NCBI RefSeq assembly: GCF_012932215.1
Contig: NZ_CP048788.1
Coordinates: 2,976,001-3,040,000 of the forward strand
Direction: 5' to 3'
Origin: Roseobacter ponti
GTDB lineage: Bacteria; Pseudomonadota; Alphaproteobacteria; Rhodobacterales; Rhodobacteraceae
DNA length: 64,000 nt
The notes under the pieces are model-generated. The model saw nothing but the letters and a program-made list of their open reading frames with translations, had not been told where the DNA came from and did not search any database. Made by a program: the position numbers and the translations under genes. This document shows positions 41,845 through 51,235 of this stretch, one piece after another. Within the stretch, counting starts at the first letter, position 1. Each line of letters opens with the position of its first letter.

Positions 41845-43035
41845 TCAGCTGCCCTCAGAACCCGGGGGGCGCGGCGCGGGGCGCGGACGACGTGGTCTGA
41901 TCGCATCCGCCAGCTTTGAGATGTCCATGCGCAGTTCAGACATGCTTTCCTGACGGCCGGCAGAAATTTCTTCGAGAATGCGCAGCATCTGCACGTCAAT
42001 TGACCGCAGGCGCATCCGGCTTTCGGCGTCGATACCATCGCCGCCCTGCCCCTGTGCCTCGATGAGCGCAATGAGCCGTTCCTGCCCGGCTGCCACGCGT
42101 TCCAGCGCTGTCTCCGGGCCGTCAGTGTTCGCAATCTGCTGGCCAAGTTTTTCGATTGATCCGACAACGGCATTCATCTGGTCATCGACCGCCATACTGC
42201 GCTGATCGGCATGCACGAACATCTGCTGCAGCGCGTCCATCTGGCTGGCCATATGTTCGACCACACTGGCCATTACATGCTGATCACCGCCCCCTTCATC
42301 GCCGGAGGAAAATCCGACGCGGGTGATGCTGCTCAGCCACTCTTCAAGTTCTCGGTAAAACCGGTTCTGCCCGTGACCGGCGAACAGTTCCAGCAGGCCC
42401 ACAATCAGGGAGCCTGCGAGACCGAGCAGGGATGAGGCAAAAGCCACGCCCATGCCGCCCAGCTGAACCTGCAGGCCACTCATCAGGCGGTTGAAGACCT
42501 CGACACCGCCCTCGCCTTCTTCGGGTGCGAGACTGCTGATTGTATCAACGATGGCCGGCACAGTGGTGGCAAGCCCGTAAAAAGTCCCCAGAAGACCGAG
42601 GAAAATCAGCATGCTGACGATATATCGTGTGATTTCGCGGACTTCCTCGATCCGGGTCGCCACAGATTCAAGGATGGACCGTGTTGACGTGGCACTGACC
42701 TGCATGCGGGCACCGCGCTGGCGCAGCAGCGAGGCCAGCGGCGCCAGAAGTTGCGGCGGCCTGATGCTCGCATCCAGCGTGTCCGTGGCAAAGCGTTCGA
42801 TCCAGCGCACCGATCCGATCAGCTGTGTGACCTGATAGAAACAGGCCACAACGCCGATTACGAAAACAAAGATGATGAAGCCGTTGAGGTATGGGTTTGC
42901 CTCAAACACCGGCAGGACGCTGGGCAGGGCCAGAAAAATGCCGAAGCCTGACAGCGCCAGGACGATCAGCATCAGTGAAATCTGACGCACAGGTTGCGAA
43001 AAGACGGGTCTTACTTCGGGGTCCGGCAACGCCAT
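41845..43035 (-). CDS. MotA/TolQ/ExbB-family stator protein with cytoplasmic tail
   Basis: 396 residues. Hydrophobic helices at about 21-43, 51-74, 139-165 and 192-219 match the MotA/ExbB layout; TM3 contains LGLLGTFYGLATTVPAI and TM4 GGMGVAFASSLLGLAGS, the pore-lining family motifs. A cytoplasmic tail (about 240-396) with coiled-coil character ends in a Pro/Arg-rich stretch. ATG 43035 has a strong AGGAG. It should form a pentamer around the dimeric MotB-like partner. No flagellar, Tol or TonB genes are near, so its energised partner is unknown. Confidence 0.88.
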   Translation of the reverse strand: MALPDPEVRPVFSQPVRQISLMLIVLALSGFGIFLALPSVLPVFEANPYLNGFIIFVFVIGVVACFYQVTQLIGSVRWIERFATDTLDASIRPPQLLAPLASLLRQRGARMQVSATSTRSILESVATRIEEVREITRYIVSMLIFLGLLGTFYGLATTVPAIVDTISSLAPEEGEGGVEVFNRLMSGLQVQLGGMGVAFASSLLGLAGSLIVGLLELFAGHGQNRFYRELEEWLSSITRVGFSSGDEGGGDQHVMASVVEHMASQMDALQQMFVHADQRSMAVDDQMNAVVGSIEKLGQQIANTDGPETALERVAAGQERLIALIEAQGQGGDGIDAESRMRLRSIDVQMLRILEEISAGRQESMSELRMDISKLADAIRPRRPRPAPRPPGSEGS

Positions 43036-43110
43036 GCGTTCCTGCTCCTGACCTTTATTGTTCTGCTCTTGCGGCAGCTTACACCGAAAACATTAACAAG
43101 CGCCAAGAAA

Positions 43111-43641
43111 TTATGCCCGCAGCGCGCGGACACGGTGGCTCAGCCATTCCAGATCGGGGTCATGCAGACCGATTTCGCTCAGATGGCGGGCAGTGTTGTA
43201 GAGATATTCATCATTCGGGCCCATGCCGCCGCGCGCCCGCGCGATGATCTGCGCCTGCTCTTCGAGCGGCATACCTCCGCAGTACTGCACATGTCCGGGG
43301 TTGATGACATAGACCAGCGCCGTGACCCGGCGCCCGTCGTGCAGGTCAATGGCGAGGTCGCGCTCGATATAGGCCGAGGAAATCAGCTCACGTTCGCGCA
43401 GATAGGCCAGCGTGGCTTCTTCGCGACCGGCTGCCACCGCAAGAGCTACGCCTTCGCAGGCATGCGCGGGGTCCTCATCGAGTGCCAGCACCAGCCCAGG
43501 GTCCTCTTCGGTGCCCCGGTGGTGGATCGAATGCATGCAGAAAGACCGTGCATACCCCGGCAGTGTCGCCACCACCTGCTCGGCCACCTCAAATCCCGGA
43601 TTCCACAAGAGACTGCCGTATCCGAATACCCACATTGTCAT
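43111..43641 (-). CDS. ChaC-like gamma-glutamylcyclotransferase
   Basis: 176 residues. Seen: WVFGYGSLLWNPGF (substrate-binding YGSL) at the start, HRGTEEDPGLVLAL, the likely catalytic Glu in YIERDL, and YLYNTARHL near the end. ChaC enzymes degrade glutathione to 5-oxoproline and Cys-Gly. ATG 43641 follows GAGGAGA; a TTG at 43665 is less likely. It lies 75 bases upstream of the stator pair on the same strand. Confidence 0.9.
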   Translation of the reverse strand: MTMWVFGYGSLLWNPGFEVAEQVVATLPGYARSFCMHSIHHRGTEEDPGLVLALDEDPAHACEGVALAVAAGREEATLAYLRERELISSAYIERDLAIDLHDGRRVTALVYVINPGHVQYCGGMPLEEQAQIIARARGGMGPNDEYLYNTARHLSEIGLHDPDLEWLSHRVRALRA

Positions 43642-43706
43642 CGTGCTGGTTCTCCTCGCTTGCAATGCGTAAACCTCAAATCGACGGTAAGGAAAAGGGG
43701 GTCGTC

Positions 43707-44711
43707 ATGCGTCGGTTGTTGTGGCTGGCTGTTCTGGTCGTTCTGCTCTGGTCCGGCTGGTGGGCGTTTGCGGCGCTGTCCCTGCGCGCGGGCATCACCG
43801 ACTGGTTCGAGCAGCGCCGGGCGGAGGGCTGGCAGGCGGACTATGCCGCGATCAGAGTATCGGGCTATCCTTTCCGGATTGCTCTGAGCCTCCGCGCGCC
43901 GGCCCTGGCCGATCCCGCCACAGGCGTTGCTGTCGAAGCAAGCGTGCTGCGGCTGACCAGCCCTGCCTGGTGGCTGGGCGAGGCGGATGTGATCTTTCCC
44001 GACGACAGGATTCTGCTGGCCAGTCCTGAAGGCAGGTCCTCGGTGTTGCTGGAAGATGGGCATGCTGCCCTTCGCCTGACACCCGGCAGTGCGCTTGAGC
44101 TTCGCGCGCTGCGCTTCGGCGCTTCGGCCTGGACGCTGGAGGACCCCGCCGGCACCGTCCTGACGGCCGGTGCCACTGAGGTGTCAATGGTGCAGGATGA
44201 GGCAGATCCGGCGCGTTACACGATGCGCCTGAACGCCACCGGGCTGACACCCGGCCAGGTCCCGCGCCAGCGGCTGCGGATTCCGCAGGACTGGCCGGTG
44301 GCGTTTGACGCCTTCGGGGCGCGCATGCAGGTTCAGTTTGACCGGCCCTGGGACCGGCGCGCGCTTGAAGAGCGCAGACCGCAGCCTCAGCAGATCAATC
44401 TGAGCCGTGCCGAAATCCGCTGGGGAGAACTGTTGCTTATGGCAAGTGCAGATCTGGGAATCGACGCCTCCGGCATGCCCTGGGGTACTGTTCCTCTGCA
44501 GGCGCGCAACTGGCGCGCGATGCTGGATCTGGCGGTATCGGCCGGCGCGCTTTCTGCAGATTTCCGGCCTCAGGTGGAACGCGCGCTCAGCGCTCTGGCA
44601 GGGGCCGGCGGCAATCCCGAAAGGTTCGAAGTCACGCTGACACTGGAACGTGGTCAGGTGCGTGTGGGTTTCCTGCCCCTGGGACCCGCGCCGCGCTTCA
44701 TACTGCGCTAG
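43707..44711 (+). CDS. DUF2125-family membrane-anchored protein
   Basis: 334 residues. The N-terminal hydrophobic segment (RLLWLAVLVVLLWSGWWAFAA) is a signal anchor or signal peptide; the rest is beta-rich and likely periplasmic, with GWQADYAAIRVSGYPFRIAL typical of the family. Function unknown. Start 43707 follows AAGGAAAAGGGGG. An alternative ATG at 43665 is in frame. Its stop overlaps the convergent extensin-like gene by 4 bases. Confidence 0.85.
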   Translation: MRRLLWLAVLVVLLWSGWWAFAALSLRAGITDWFEQRRAEGWQADYAAIRVSGYPFRIALSLRAPALADPATGVAVEASVLRLTSPAWWLGEADVIFPDDRILLASPEGRSSVLLEDGHAALRLTPGSALELRALRFGASAWTLEDPAGTVLTAGATEVSMVQDEADPARYTMRLNATGLTPGQVPRQRLRIPQDWPVAFDAFGARMQVQFDRPWDRRALEERRPQPQQINLSRAEIRWGELLLMASADLGIDASGMPWGTVPLQARNWRAMLDLAVSAGALSADFRPQVERALSALAGAGGNPERFEVTLTLERGQVRVGFLPLGPAPRFILR

Positions 44712-45538
44712 CGGCAGTAAGATCCACTGCGATGACGTGCTGTGTCGAGGTGGAAATGATCCTCATGAAACCGGTCTGACTGCGGCCCAAGGACCGTGCC
44801 GAATATACCGCAGGCGTCCCGGTGCATTTCCCGCAGGGGCCGGAAGCCCTTTTTAGAATTCCAGTCGCGTTTGACCGAAATGACCGATCCGTCACTCAGC
44901 CGGAATTCGGCAATATCGATCGCGCGGCCTTTGCCGTGCTCTGAAATGCGCGCGCCGGGGCGGTTGTTGCGCGGACGGCAGGCGTAATGCCCGACGATGC
45001 GCAGGTTTACGAGATCCGCACCGCCTTCGGCCGCGACGCGCGGGATGGCAGAGACGGCCACCCAGTGGCGCAGCGTGCGGGCCGTGGTGCAGTCCATCAC
45101 CGCGGCGGGGCTGAGCGAAACGCCCGCAACCGAGCGTACCCGGACCGCCGAGGGAATGCCGCAGCCCTGCACGCCCGAGGCGACCCTGCCCACGGTTTCT
45201 CCGAGAATATCCGGGTCTTCACAGATCGCACCGCGGGCTTTGAGCCGGGCTTTCTCTGTCGCGCGCTGTTCGAATTTGCGCGGCCTCGCCTGCGGTCTGA
45301 GACTGCTGTCACCCTGTGCCTCTGCTGACGCCCCGTCCGCGTCCTGCGTCTCAACGGGGGCTGCGCTGTCGGCGCGCCGGCCCGGTATGCTGCTGGCAGG
45401 CGGTGCCGGTGCCGGCTCAGGCGTTGTCACGGGGTTGGTCACCGGATCAGCCACCGGGCGCAGTTCCGGTCGCGGAGAGGTCTCGGGACCGGCCTGCGCG
45501 ATCCCTGCCACCAGTAGAAGGCTGAGTGCCAGCCTCAT
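44708..45538 (-). CDS. Extensin-like (D-Ala-D-Ala carboxypeptidase-like) secreted protein
   Basis: 276 residues. Signal peptide (1-17), Pro-rich linker (about 20-90), then the extensin-like C-terminal domain with CGIPSAVRVRSVAGV, MDCTTARTLRHWV, SEHGKGRAIDIAEF and HEDHFHLD; the His/Asp pattern resembles LAS-type metallopeptidases. It probably acts on cell wall in the periplasm. The ATG overlaps the tyrA stop (TGATG). Confidence 0.87.
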   Translation of the reverse strand: MRLALSLLLVAGIAQAGPETSPRPELRPVADPVTNPVTTPEPAPAPPASSIPGRRADSAAPVETQDADGASAEAQGDSSLRPQARPRKFEQRATEKARLKARGAICEDPDILGETVGRVASGVQGCGIPSAVRVRSVAGVSLSPAAVMDCTTARTLRHWVAVSAIPRVAAEGGADLVNLRIVGHYACRPRNNRPGARISEHGKGRAIDIAEFRLSDGSVISVKRDWNSKKGFRPLREMHRDACGIFGTVLGPQSDRFHEDHFHLDTARHRSGSYCR

Positions 45539-46461
45539 CACGGCTGCCGGGGGCCCGCGCGCCCGAAATCAGGTGCATCGGTGTCCTGCCCCGCCTCGAT
45601 GATGCCGCGGCGGATCGCCCGGGTGCGGGTGAAATAGCTGTGAAGGTGATCTCCGTCACCGGTACGTATCGCGCGTTGCAGCGCAAAGAGCTCTTCGGTG
45701 AACCGTCCGAGGATTTCCAGCGTGGCGTCTTTGTTGCTGAGAAAGACATCGCGCCACATCGTCGGATCGCTCGCGGCGATCCGGGTAAAGTCGCGAAAAC
45801 CACCCGCAGAGTATTTTATCACCTCAGAATCAGTTACGCGGCCAAGGTCATCCGCCACACCCACCATCGTGTAGGCAATCAGGTGGGGCGCATGGCTGGT
45901 CACGGCAACAACGAGATCATGGTGGTCCGCTTCCATTTCGCTGACGTTTGATCCCAGCGCCTCCCAGAAACTGCGCAGTTTTGCTGTCGCGGCCGGGTCA
46001 CTGCCGTCCACAGGCACCAGCAGACACCAGCGCCCGTCAAAAAGTTGAGCAAAACCGGATTCCGGGCCCGAATGCTCAGTCCCCGCCAACGGGTGACCCG
46101 GGATGAAATGCACGCCTTCCGGAAGGTGCGGGGCCACATTGTTAATGACATCGCGTTTCACTGACCCGACATCGGTCACCGTAGCGCCCGATTTAAGAGA
46201 CGAAGCAATCTGCTCTGCCACGGCCCCCATTACACCGACGGGCACGCAGAGCACCACGAGATCGGCGTCTTTTACCGCCTCTTCCGCGCTGTCGCAGACC
46301 CGGTCACAAAGGCCGATGCGGCGGGCGGTATCGCGTGTCTCAGCGCTGCGTGCGTATCCCGTGACTTCGCCGGCGAGGCCGCCGCGTTTCATCGCCCAGA
46401 ACATCGACGAGGCAATGAGGCCGAGACCGATCAGGGCAACACGGTTGTAGATGACGCTCAT
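45538..46461 (-). CDS. tyrA: Prephenate/arogenate dehydrogenase
   Basis: 307 residues. NAD(P)-dependent oxidative decarboxylation toward tyrosine. Rossmann motif GLGLIASS near 12-19, SVKRDVI, PGHPLAGTEHSGP (catalytic His), and TSHAPHLIAY are present. Whether prephenate or arogenate is used cannot be read. It overlaps hisC by 4 bases and the extensin-like gene by 1 base. Confidence 0.93.
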   Translation of the reverse strand: MSVIYNRVALIGLGLIASSMFWAMKRGGLAGEVTGYARSAETRDTARRIGLCDRVCDSAEEAVKDADLVVLCVPVGVMGAVAEQIASSLKSGATVTDVGSVKRDVINNVAPHLPEGVHFIPGHPLAGTEHSGPESGFAQLFDGRWCLLVPVDGSDPAATAKLRSFWEALGSNVSEMEADHHDLVVAVTSHAPHLIAYTMVGVADDLGRVTDSEVIKYSAGGFRDFTRIAASDPTMWRDVFLSNKDATLEILGRFTEELFALQRAIRTGDGDHLHSYFTRTRAIRRGIIEAGQDTDAPDFGRAGPRQP

Positions 46462-47543
46462 GTCGCTCCCCTGAAAGCTGCCAGCGCATCCAGAACGCGG
46501 GTCATGTCTTCGGCACCGCCCACCGTAATACGCAGGGCCTGGGGAAAGCCATAGCCTTTCACAAGACGCACGAGGATACCCGATTTCTTCAGGTGGGCAT
46601 CGGCCGCGAGCGCTTCGGCTTCATCCGAAAAGCGGGCCAGCACGAAATTGGCGCGGCTGTCATCACAGGCAATGCCGAGCTGGCGCAGCCCGCCGGTCAG
46701 CCGGACCCGCTGTTCGGCGTTCTCGCGCAGGCATTTATCGACAAAAGCCCTGTCACGCATGGCGGCTTCTGCCCCGGCCAGAGCAACTGTTGAAAGGTTA
46801 AACGGTCCGCGCACACGATTGAGCGTGTCGATCACATGCCGCGGCGCAAAGGCCCAGCCAACCCGCAGGCCGCCCAGTCCGTAGAGCTTGGAAAAGGTCC
46901 GTGTCATGACCACGTTGTCGCGTGCAGCCACCAGACCGGCACCCCCGTCATAGCCCTCAAAAAACTCCGCATAAGCGCCGTCGAGCACGAGAAGACAGTG
47001 CGCAGGCACCGCGTCTGCGAGGCGCGCGAGCTGATCCGTGCCAAGCGCGGTGCCGGTGGGGTTGGCGGGGTTTGCGATGTAGATCAGGCGCGTGGCGGGC
47101 GTAATGGCCGCAATCAGCGCATCCACATCCACGCAGCGGTCGGTTTCCGGCGCCACAACCGGTGCAGCCCCTGCCGAGAGCGCGAAGATGCGGTACATTG
47201 AGAAGCCGTGCTCGGTATAGAGTACCTCATCGCCCGGACCGGCATAAGCCATGGCCAGCAGGGTCAGCAGCTCATCCGAGCCTACGCCGCAGATGATCTG
47301 TTCGGCGGGCAGACCATGCACGTCAGCGATGGCATCGCGCAGCGGTGCGTGGTCAGTCGTGGGGTAGCGGTGCATGGTCTCAGCTGCCGCGGCCACCGCC
47401 TGTATCGCCTCGGGGCTGCACCCGAAAGGGTTTTCATTGGAGCTCAGTTTCAGCGGATCGTGCTGGCCGTCGATCTTTGACGCGCCGCCCTGATAAAGCG
47501 CGATGTCCATAATGCCGGGTTGCGGCCGGAGCGCTGTGGTCAT
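46458..47543 (-). CDS. hisC: Histidinol-phosphate/aromatic aminotransferase
   Basis: 361 residues, PLP fold-type I. Seen: LSSNENPFGCSP, ANPANPTGTALG, and the PLP-binding Lys in TFSKLYGLGGLRVGW. Its coupling to tyrA suggests it also transaminates aromatic precursors. ATG 47543 has AGGAGATGACGAC before it; the open frame to 47582 is not used. Confidence 0.93.
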   Translation of the reverse strand: MTTALRPQPGIMDIALYQGGASKIDGQHDPLKLSSNENPFGCSPEAIQAVAAAAETMHRYPTTDHAPLRDAIADVHGLPAEQIICGVGSDELLTLLAMAYAGPGDEVLYTEHGFSMYRIFALSAGAAPVVAPETDRCVDVDALIAAITPATRLIYIANPANPTGTALGTDQLARLADAVPAHCLLVLDGAYAEFFEGYDGGAGLVAARDNVVMTRTFSKLYGLGGLRVGWAFAPRHVIDTLNRVRGPFNLSTVALAGAEAAMRDRAFVDKCLRENAEQRVRLTGGLRQLGIACDDSRANFVLARFSDEAEALAADAHLKKSGILVRLVKGYGFPQALRITVGGAEDMTRVLDALAAFRGAT

Positions 47544-47588
47544 GTCGTCATCTCCTGTCCGGTTCCGCGTTCTGCGGCACACGTACTG

Positions 47589-49007
47589 TCAGCTGGCCAG
47601 CACGTTGCGAAAAAGCCAGGGGTCGGTTTCGTCGATATCCTCGGGAAAAAGCTCCCAGCGGTCCTGCAGCGGGGTCCAGTCGGTATAATGGGCCTCCACC
47701 GGGCCCAGATAGGGTTTTTGCACCTCAAGGCAGCGGGCGTGGTCCATCTCGTCGGTCTCTACGATACCGGCATCCGGATTTTCAAGCGCCCAGACCATGC
47801 CCGCGAGCACGGCAGATGTTACCTGCAGGCCGGTGGCATTCTGATAGGGCGCGAGATCGCGGGTTTCGGCATTCGACAGCCGCGAGCCGTACCAGAGAGC
47901 GTTTTTCTCGTGTCCGTAGAGCAGCACGCCAAGCTCATCGATGCCTTCGATAATCTCGTCTTCTTCCATAATGTGGTGGACTGTCTGCTGTTTGCCGGAG
48001 CCGAACATCTCGTGCAGCGACAGCACCGCGTCATCTGACGGGTGGTAGGCATAGTGGCAGGTCGGACGGAAATCAGGTGCATCTGCGGGACCAACGGTGA
48101 AGTAATCGGAGATCGACACGGCCTCGTTGTGAGTCACCAGAAAGCCGAACTGCGGGCCGGGTGTCGGGCACCAGGTATGCACGCGGGTAATCGCACCCGG
48201 ACGTTCCAGCCAGATCGCGGACTGACAGCCGGTGTCATAGCTGTGTGCGTTCTCGGGCATCCAGGTTTCATGCGTACCCCAGCCGAGCTCGGCTGGCTGG
48301 AATCCTTCCGAAATGAAGCCCTCGACCGACCATGTGTTCACGAAGGTGCCGCGCGGGCGCGGGATGGCGCGTGCCTGGGTGTCGCGTTCGGCGATATGCA
48401 CGCCTTTGACGCCGAGGCCCTGCATCAGGGTACCCCAGCCGGCACGGTTCGCGGGCGGCGTCGCGTCGCGGCCGGTGTCACGCGCCAGTGTCAGCAGCGC
48501 TTCTTTCACAAACCAGCTCACCATACCGGGGTTGGCGCCGCAGCAGGAGACAGCCGTCGTCCCGCCGGGACTGGCTGCTTTTTCGTCGCGCACCTTCTGG
48601 CGCAGCGCATAGTTCGTGCGCTCGGCGTTTTCGGTGGTTTCAAAGTAGAAACCCTCCCAGGGCTCCACCACCGTATCAATATAGAGCACACCCAGCTCGC
48701 GGCAGAACTTCATGATATCAAGGCTGGAGGTATCCACGCTGAGGTTTACGCAGAACCCTTTGCCATCTTTGAAAATCCCGCCAAGCACGTCGCGGTAGTT
48801 CGCCCTGGTGATCTTTTCCTGCAGATGGCGGATTTTGCGCTGGCTGAGAAAGGTGTGCATATCCGCGTTCGGTTCGATCACCACCATCTGATCGGCGTCA
48901 TAGTCGAAATGCCTCTCGATCAAAGGCAGCGTGCCCCGGCCGATCGACCCGAAACCGATGATGACGACGGGGCCGTCAATGCGGCCGTAATTCGGATATG
49001 CAGTCAT
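47589..49007 (-). CDS. hss: Homospermidine synthase
   Basis: 472 residues. It makes sym-homospermidine from putrescine with NAD+. Seen: VVIIGFGSIGRGTLPL (NAD fold) at 14-29, IDTVVEPWEGFY, SCCGANPGMVSWFVK, and YAYHPSDDAVLSLHE. ATG 49007 begins the conserved protein; the upstream frame to 49121 does not. It lies 45 bases upstream of hisC. No ornithine decarboxylase is visible here. Confidence 0.92.
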   Translation of the reverse strand: MTAYPNYGRIDGPVVIIGFGSIGRGTLPLIERHFDYDADQMVVIEPNADMHTFLSQRKIRHLQEKITRANYRDVLGGIFKDGKGFCVNLSVDTSSLDIMKFCRELGVLYIDTVVEPWEGFYFETTENAERTNYALRQKVRDEKAASPGGTTAVSCCGANPGMVSWFVKEALLTLARDTGRDATPPANRAGWGTLMQGLGVKGVHIAERDTQARAIPRPRGTFVNTWSVEGFISEGFQPAELGWGTHETWMPENAHSYDTGCQSAIWLERPGAITRVHTWCPTPGPQFGFLVTHNEAVSISDYFTVGPADAPDFRPTCHYAYHPSDDAVLSLHEMFGSGKQQTVHHIMEEDEIIEGIDELGVLLYGHEKNALWYGSRLSNAETRDLAPYQNATGLQVTSAVLAGMVWALENPDAGIVETDEMDHARCLEVQKPYLGPVEAHYTDWTPLQDRWELFPEDIDETDPWLFRNVLAS

Positions 49008-49119
49008 TTCAGATCTCCCGCGTGGCACCGTGTCAAAGCCCGGTTGATGCAACAGCATGCCTCCGGCGTCAATGGCCGCCTGCTTGTCTCGGCAGCGGCG
49101 CTGTGGCATCGTTTCCGCC

Positions 49120-49740
49120 ATGAAAGACCGTTCCGCGCATCTTGATCGCCGCTATGCGGCGGCCGCTCCGACCTGGTCGGATAAGATGCGGCTGCTGGGG
49201 TATCTCGATGCCTATCTGGGCTTTTTATCGCATATGCCGCCAGCGCGGCACCGCCCCGCGCGGGTCATCGATATCGGGGCCGGCACCGGCGCGATGGCAG
49301 AGGCCTGGACCGCAATCAACGGCGTGCCGGAGGAGATTGTGCTGCTAGATCCGTCGCGCCCGATGCTTGAGGTGGCGGAGGCGGCCCTCAAACGGCGCGG
49401 AGTTGCGCCGGGCCTGCGCGTAGCCGCTCTCGGGTCCGGCGCCCGGGAACAGTATGATGTGCTGCTGGCGGCCCACGTCATCGAACACTTCGATGACCCC
49501 GGCGTCGCGCTGCGCGACATCAGGAGACTTGCAGCACCCGGTTCACGCCTCTGGCTCGTGGTCTCAAAGCCGCACTGGTGCAACGTGATCGTGTGGCTGC
49601 AGTGGCGGCACCGCACCTTCCGGACTGATGAAGTAACAGGTCTGCTGCGGGATGCCGGTTTTGACGTCGAAAGCCTCTACACCTTTCCCTCAGGCCCGCC
49701 GTCGCGCACCAGTTTCGCCGTACTCGCCCGCGCCGCCTGA
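49120..49740 (+). CDS. Class I SAM-dependent methyltransferase
   Basis: 206 residues. SAM-binding VIDIGAGTGAMAEAW near 49-63, acidic loop LLDPSRPMLEVAE, and AAHVIEHFDDP. This is the Methyltransf_11/25 type; substrate unknown. ATG 49120 is used. It is divergent from hss over 112 bases. Confidence 0.87.
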   Translation: MKDRSAHLDRRYAAAAPTWSDKMRLLGYLDAYLGFLSHMPPARHRPARVIDIGAGTGAMAEAWTAINGVPEEIVLLDPSRPMLEVAEAALKRRGVAPGLRVAALGSGAREQYDVLLAAHVIEHFDDPGVALRDIRRLAAPGSRLWLVVSKPHWCNVIVWLQWRHRTFRTDEVTGLLRDAGFDVESLYTFPSGPPSRTSFAVLARAA

Positions 49741-49751
49741 GCCCGGATATG

Positions 49752-49784
49752 AAAAAGCCGCGCCGGGGATCCCGGCACGGCCTT
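49752..49784. terminator. Terminator between the methyltransferase and rpsD
   Basis: GCCGCGCCGGG, loop GATC, CCGGCACGGC (one mismatch). Five T on the minus strand suit rpsD; the plus-strand side is weaker. Confidence 0.8.
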
Positions 49785-49807
49785 AAATTCTGCAATGATC
49801 CTGCGCG

Positions 49808-50428
49808 TCAGTTTTTGGCGTAGAATTCGACGACGAGGTTCGGCTCCATCATCACCGGATAAGGCACATCGCCCAGTGCCGGGGTGCGCACGAATTTTGC
49901 GCTCATTTTGGAGTGGTCCGCTTCGATATAGTCGGGCACATCGCGCTCGGGAAGTTGTGTGGCCTCGATCAGTGCCGCCATCTGCTTGGAACGGTCACGC
50001 ACCTCGATAACGTCGCCCTCTTTGACACGGTAGGACGGGATGTTCACGATCTGGCCGTTCACGCGCACATGCTTGTGGTTCACGAACTGACGTGCGGCAA
50101 AAACGGTTGCCACAAACTTCGCGCGGTACACAACGGCGTCAAGGCGGCGCTCAAGCAGGCCGATCAGGTTTTCACCGGTATCGCCTTTGACACGCTCGGC
50201 TTCGCCATAGATGCGACGGAACTGCTTTTCGGTCAGATCGCCGTAGTAGCCTTTAAGTTTCTGCTTGGCGCGCAGCTGGATGCCGAAATCAGAAATTTTC
50301 CCCTTACGGCGCTGGCCGTGCTGGCCGGGCCCGTATTCGCGGCGGTTCACCGGGGATTTCGGACGGCCCCAGATGTTTTCGCCCATGCGACGGTCAATTT
50401 TGTACTTGGCAGACGTGCGTTTTGTCAC
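49808..50428 (-). CDS. rpsD: 30S ribosomal protein S4
   Basis: 206 residues. Seen: N-terminal [18 protein letters not shown], the S4 RNA-binding [26 protein letters not shown] region, and C-terminal VVEFYAKN. Stands alone, away from the S10/alpha operon genes, as common in alphaproteobacteria. Confidence 0.98.
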   Translation of the reverse strand: MTKRTSAKYKIDRRMGENIWGRPKSPVNRREYGPGQHGQRRKGKISDFGIQLRAKQKLKGYYGDLTEKQFRRIYGEAERVKGDTGENLIGLLERRLDAVVYRAKFVATVFAARQFVNHKHVRVNGQIVNIPSYRVKEGDVIEVRDRSKQMAALIEATQLPERDVPDYIEADHSKMSAKFVRTPALGDVPYPVMMEPNLVVEFYAKN

Positions 50429-50563
50429 GGCTGATCTCCTTCGATATATGGCCCCGGAGGGCGTGAAGGGCGTTGTCCTCTGGCCCTGCGGCCTGACAGG
50501 CGATCCCTCGCGGGAGCCACCAACACCAATGAAGCCGCGCTTATACGCCCGTTCCGATCAGAG

Positions 50564-51136
50564 TCAACGCCCCATCGCCGCAATATCGGCATGGCGATGA
50601 CAGGTGGTCAGATGATCGTTCACCATGCCGACCGCTTCCATGAAAGCATAGACGATTGTGGGTCCGCAGAATTTGAACCCGCGGGCCTTGAGATCCTTGG
50701 AAATTATTCGTGAAAGCGGGGTCTGTGCCGGCACTTCTTTCTGGGTTTTAAAAGCGTTCTGCAACGGCCTGCCGTCCACATAATTCCATAAAAAGCGGTC
50801 AAAACCCTGCATAGCCTCAATCTGCTGCCAGACCCGGGCATTGCTGATTGTCGCTTCGATTTTGCCGCGGTGCCGGATGATACCGGGGTTCTGCAGCAGA
50901 ACGGCGATCTCCTCTTCGCCCCAGCCGGCGATCACATTCGGATCAAAACCGGCAAATGCCGTGCGGAAATTCTCACGCTTTTTCAGGATCGTAATCCAGC
51001 TCAGCCCGGCCTGAAATCCGTCCAGCACCAGCTTTTCCCAGAGCGCGCGGCTGTCATATTCGGGCACGCCCCAGTCGGTATCGTGATAGTGCAGATAAAT
51101 CTCTTCGGGCCCTGCCCAGTCGCATCGCCTGGTCAT
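50564..51136 (-). CDS. tag: DNA-3-methyladenine glycosylase I
   Basis: 190 residues. Removes 3-methyladenine from DNA. Seen: the N-terminal RCDWAG (Zn Cys), YHDTDWGVP, LVLDGFQAGLSWITILKKR and the C-terminal NDHLTTCHRH (Zn His/Cys). ATG 51136 gives the standard protein; the long open frame upstream is antisense to the EAL gene. Confidence 0.95.
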   Translation of the reverse strand: MTRRCDWAGPEEIYLHYHDTDWGVPEYDSRALWEKLVLDGFQAGLSWITILKKRENFRTAFAGFDPNVIAGWGEEEIAVLLQNPGIIRHRGKIEATISNARVWQQIEAMQGFDRFLWNYVDGRPLQNAFKTQKEVPAQTPLSRIISKDLKARGFKFCGPTIVYAFMEAVGMVNDHLTTCHRHADIAAMGR

Positions 51137-51235
51137 GCTGTTCCGGTCTTTCGCTAATTCGGACCATTTAAGAAGATCACAGATCAAATTAGAACAAAAC
51201 AGGTATATTAATCTGATTTTAGGAGTTCGCGGGCA

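Noticed and set aside
39893-43035. Zorya-type anti-phage defence system
   Set aside because: The stator pair resembles ZorA and ZorB in outline, but no ZorC, ZorD helicase or ZorE nuclease is adjacent. Neighbours are a ChaC-like gene and a gene-free stretch. The overlong coil is on the MotB-like member rather than chiefly on the MotA-like one.
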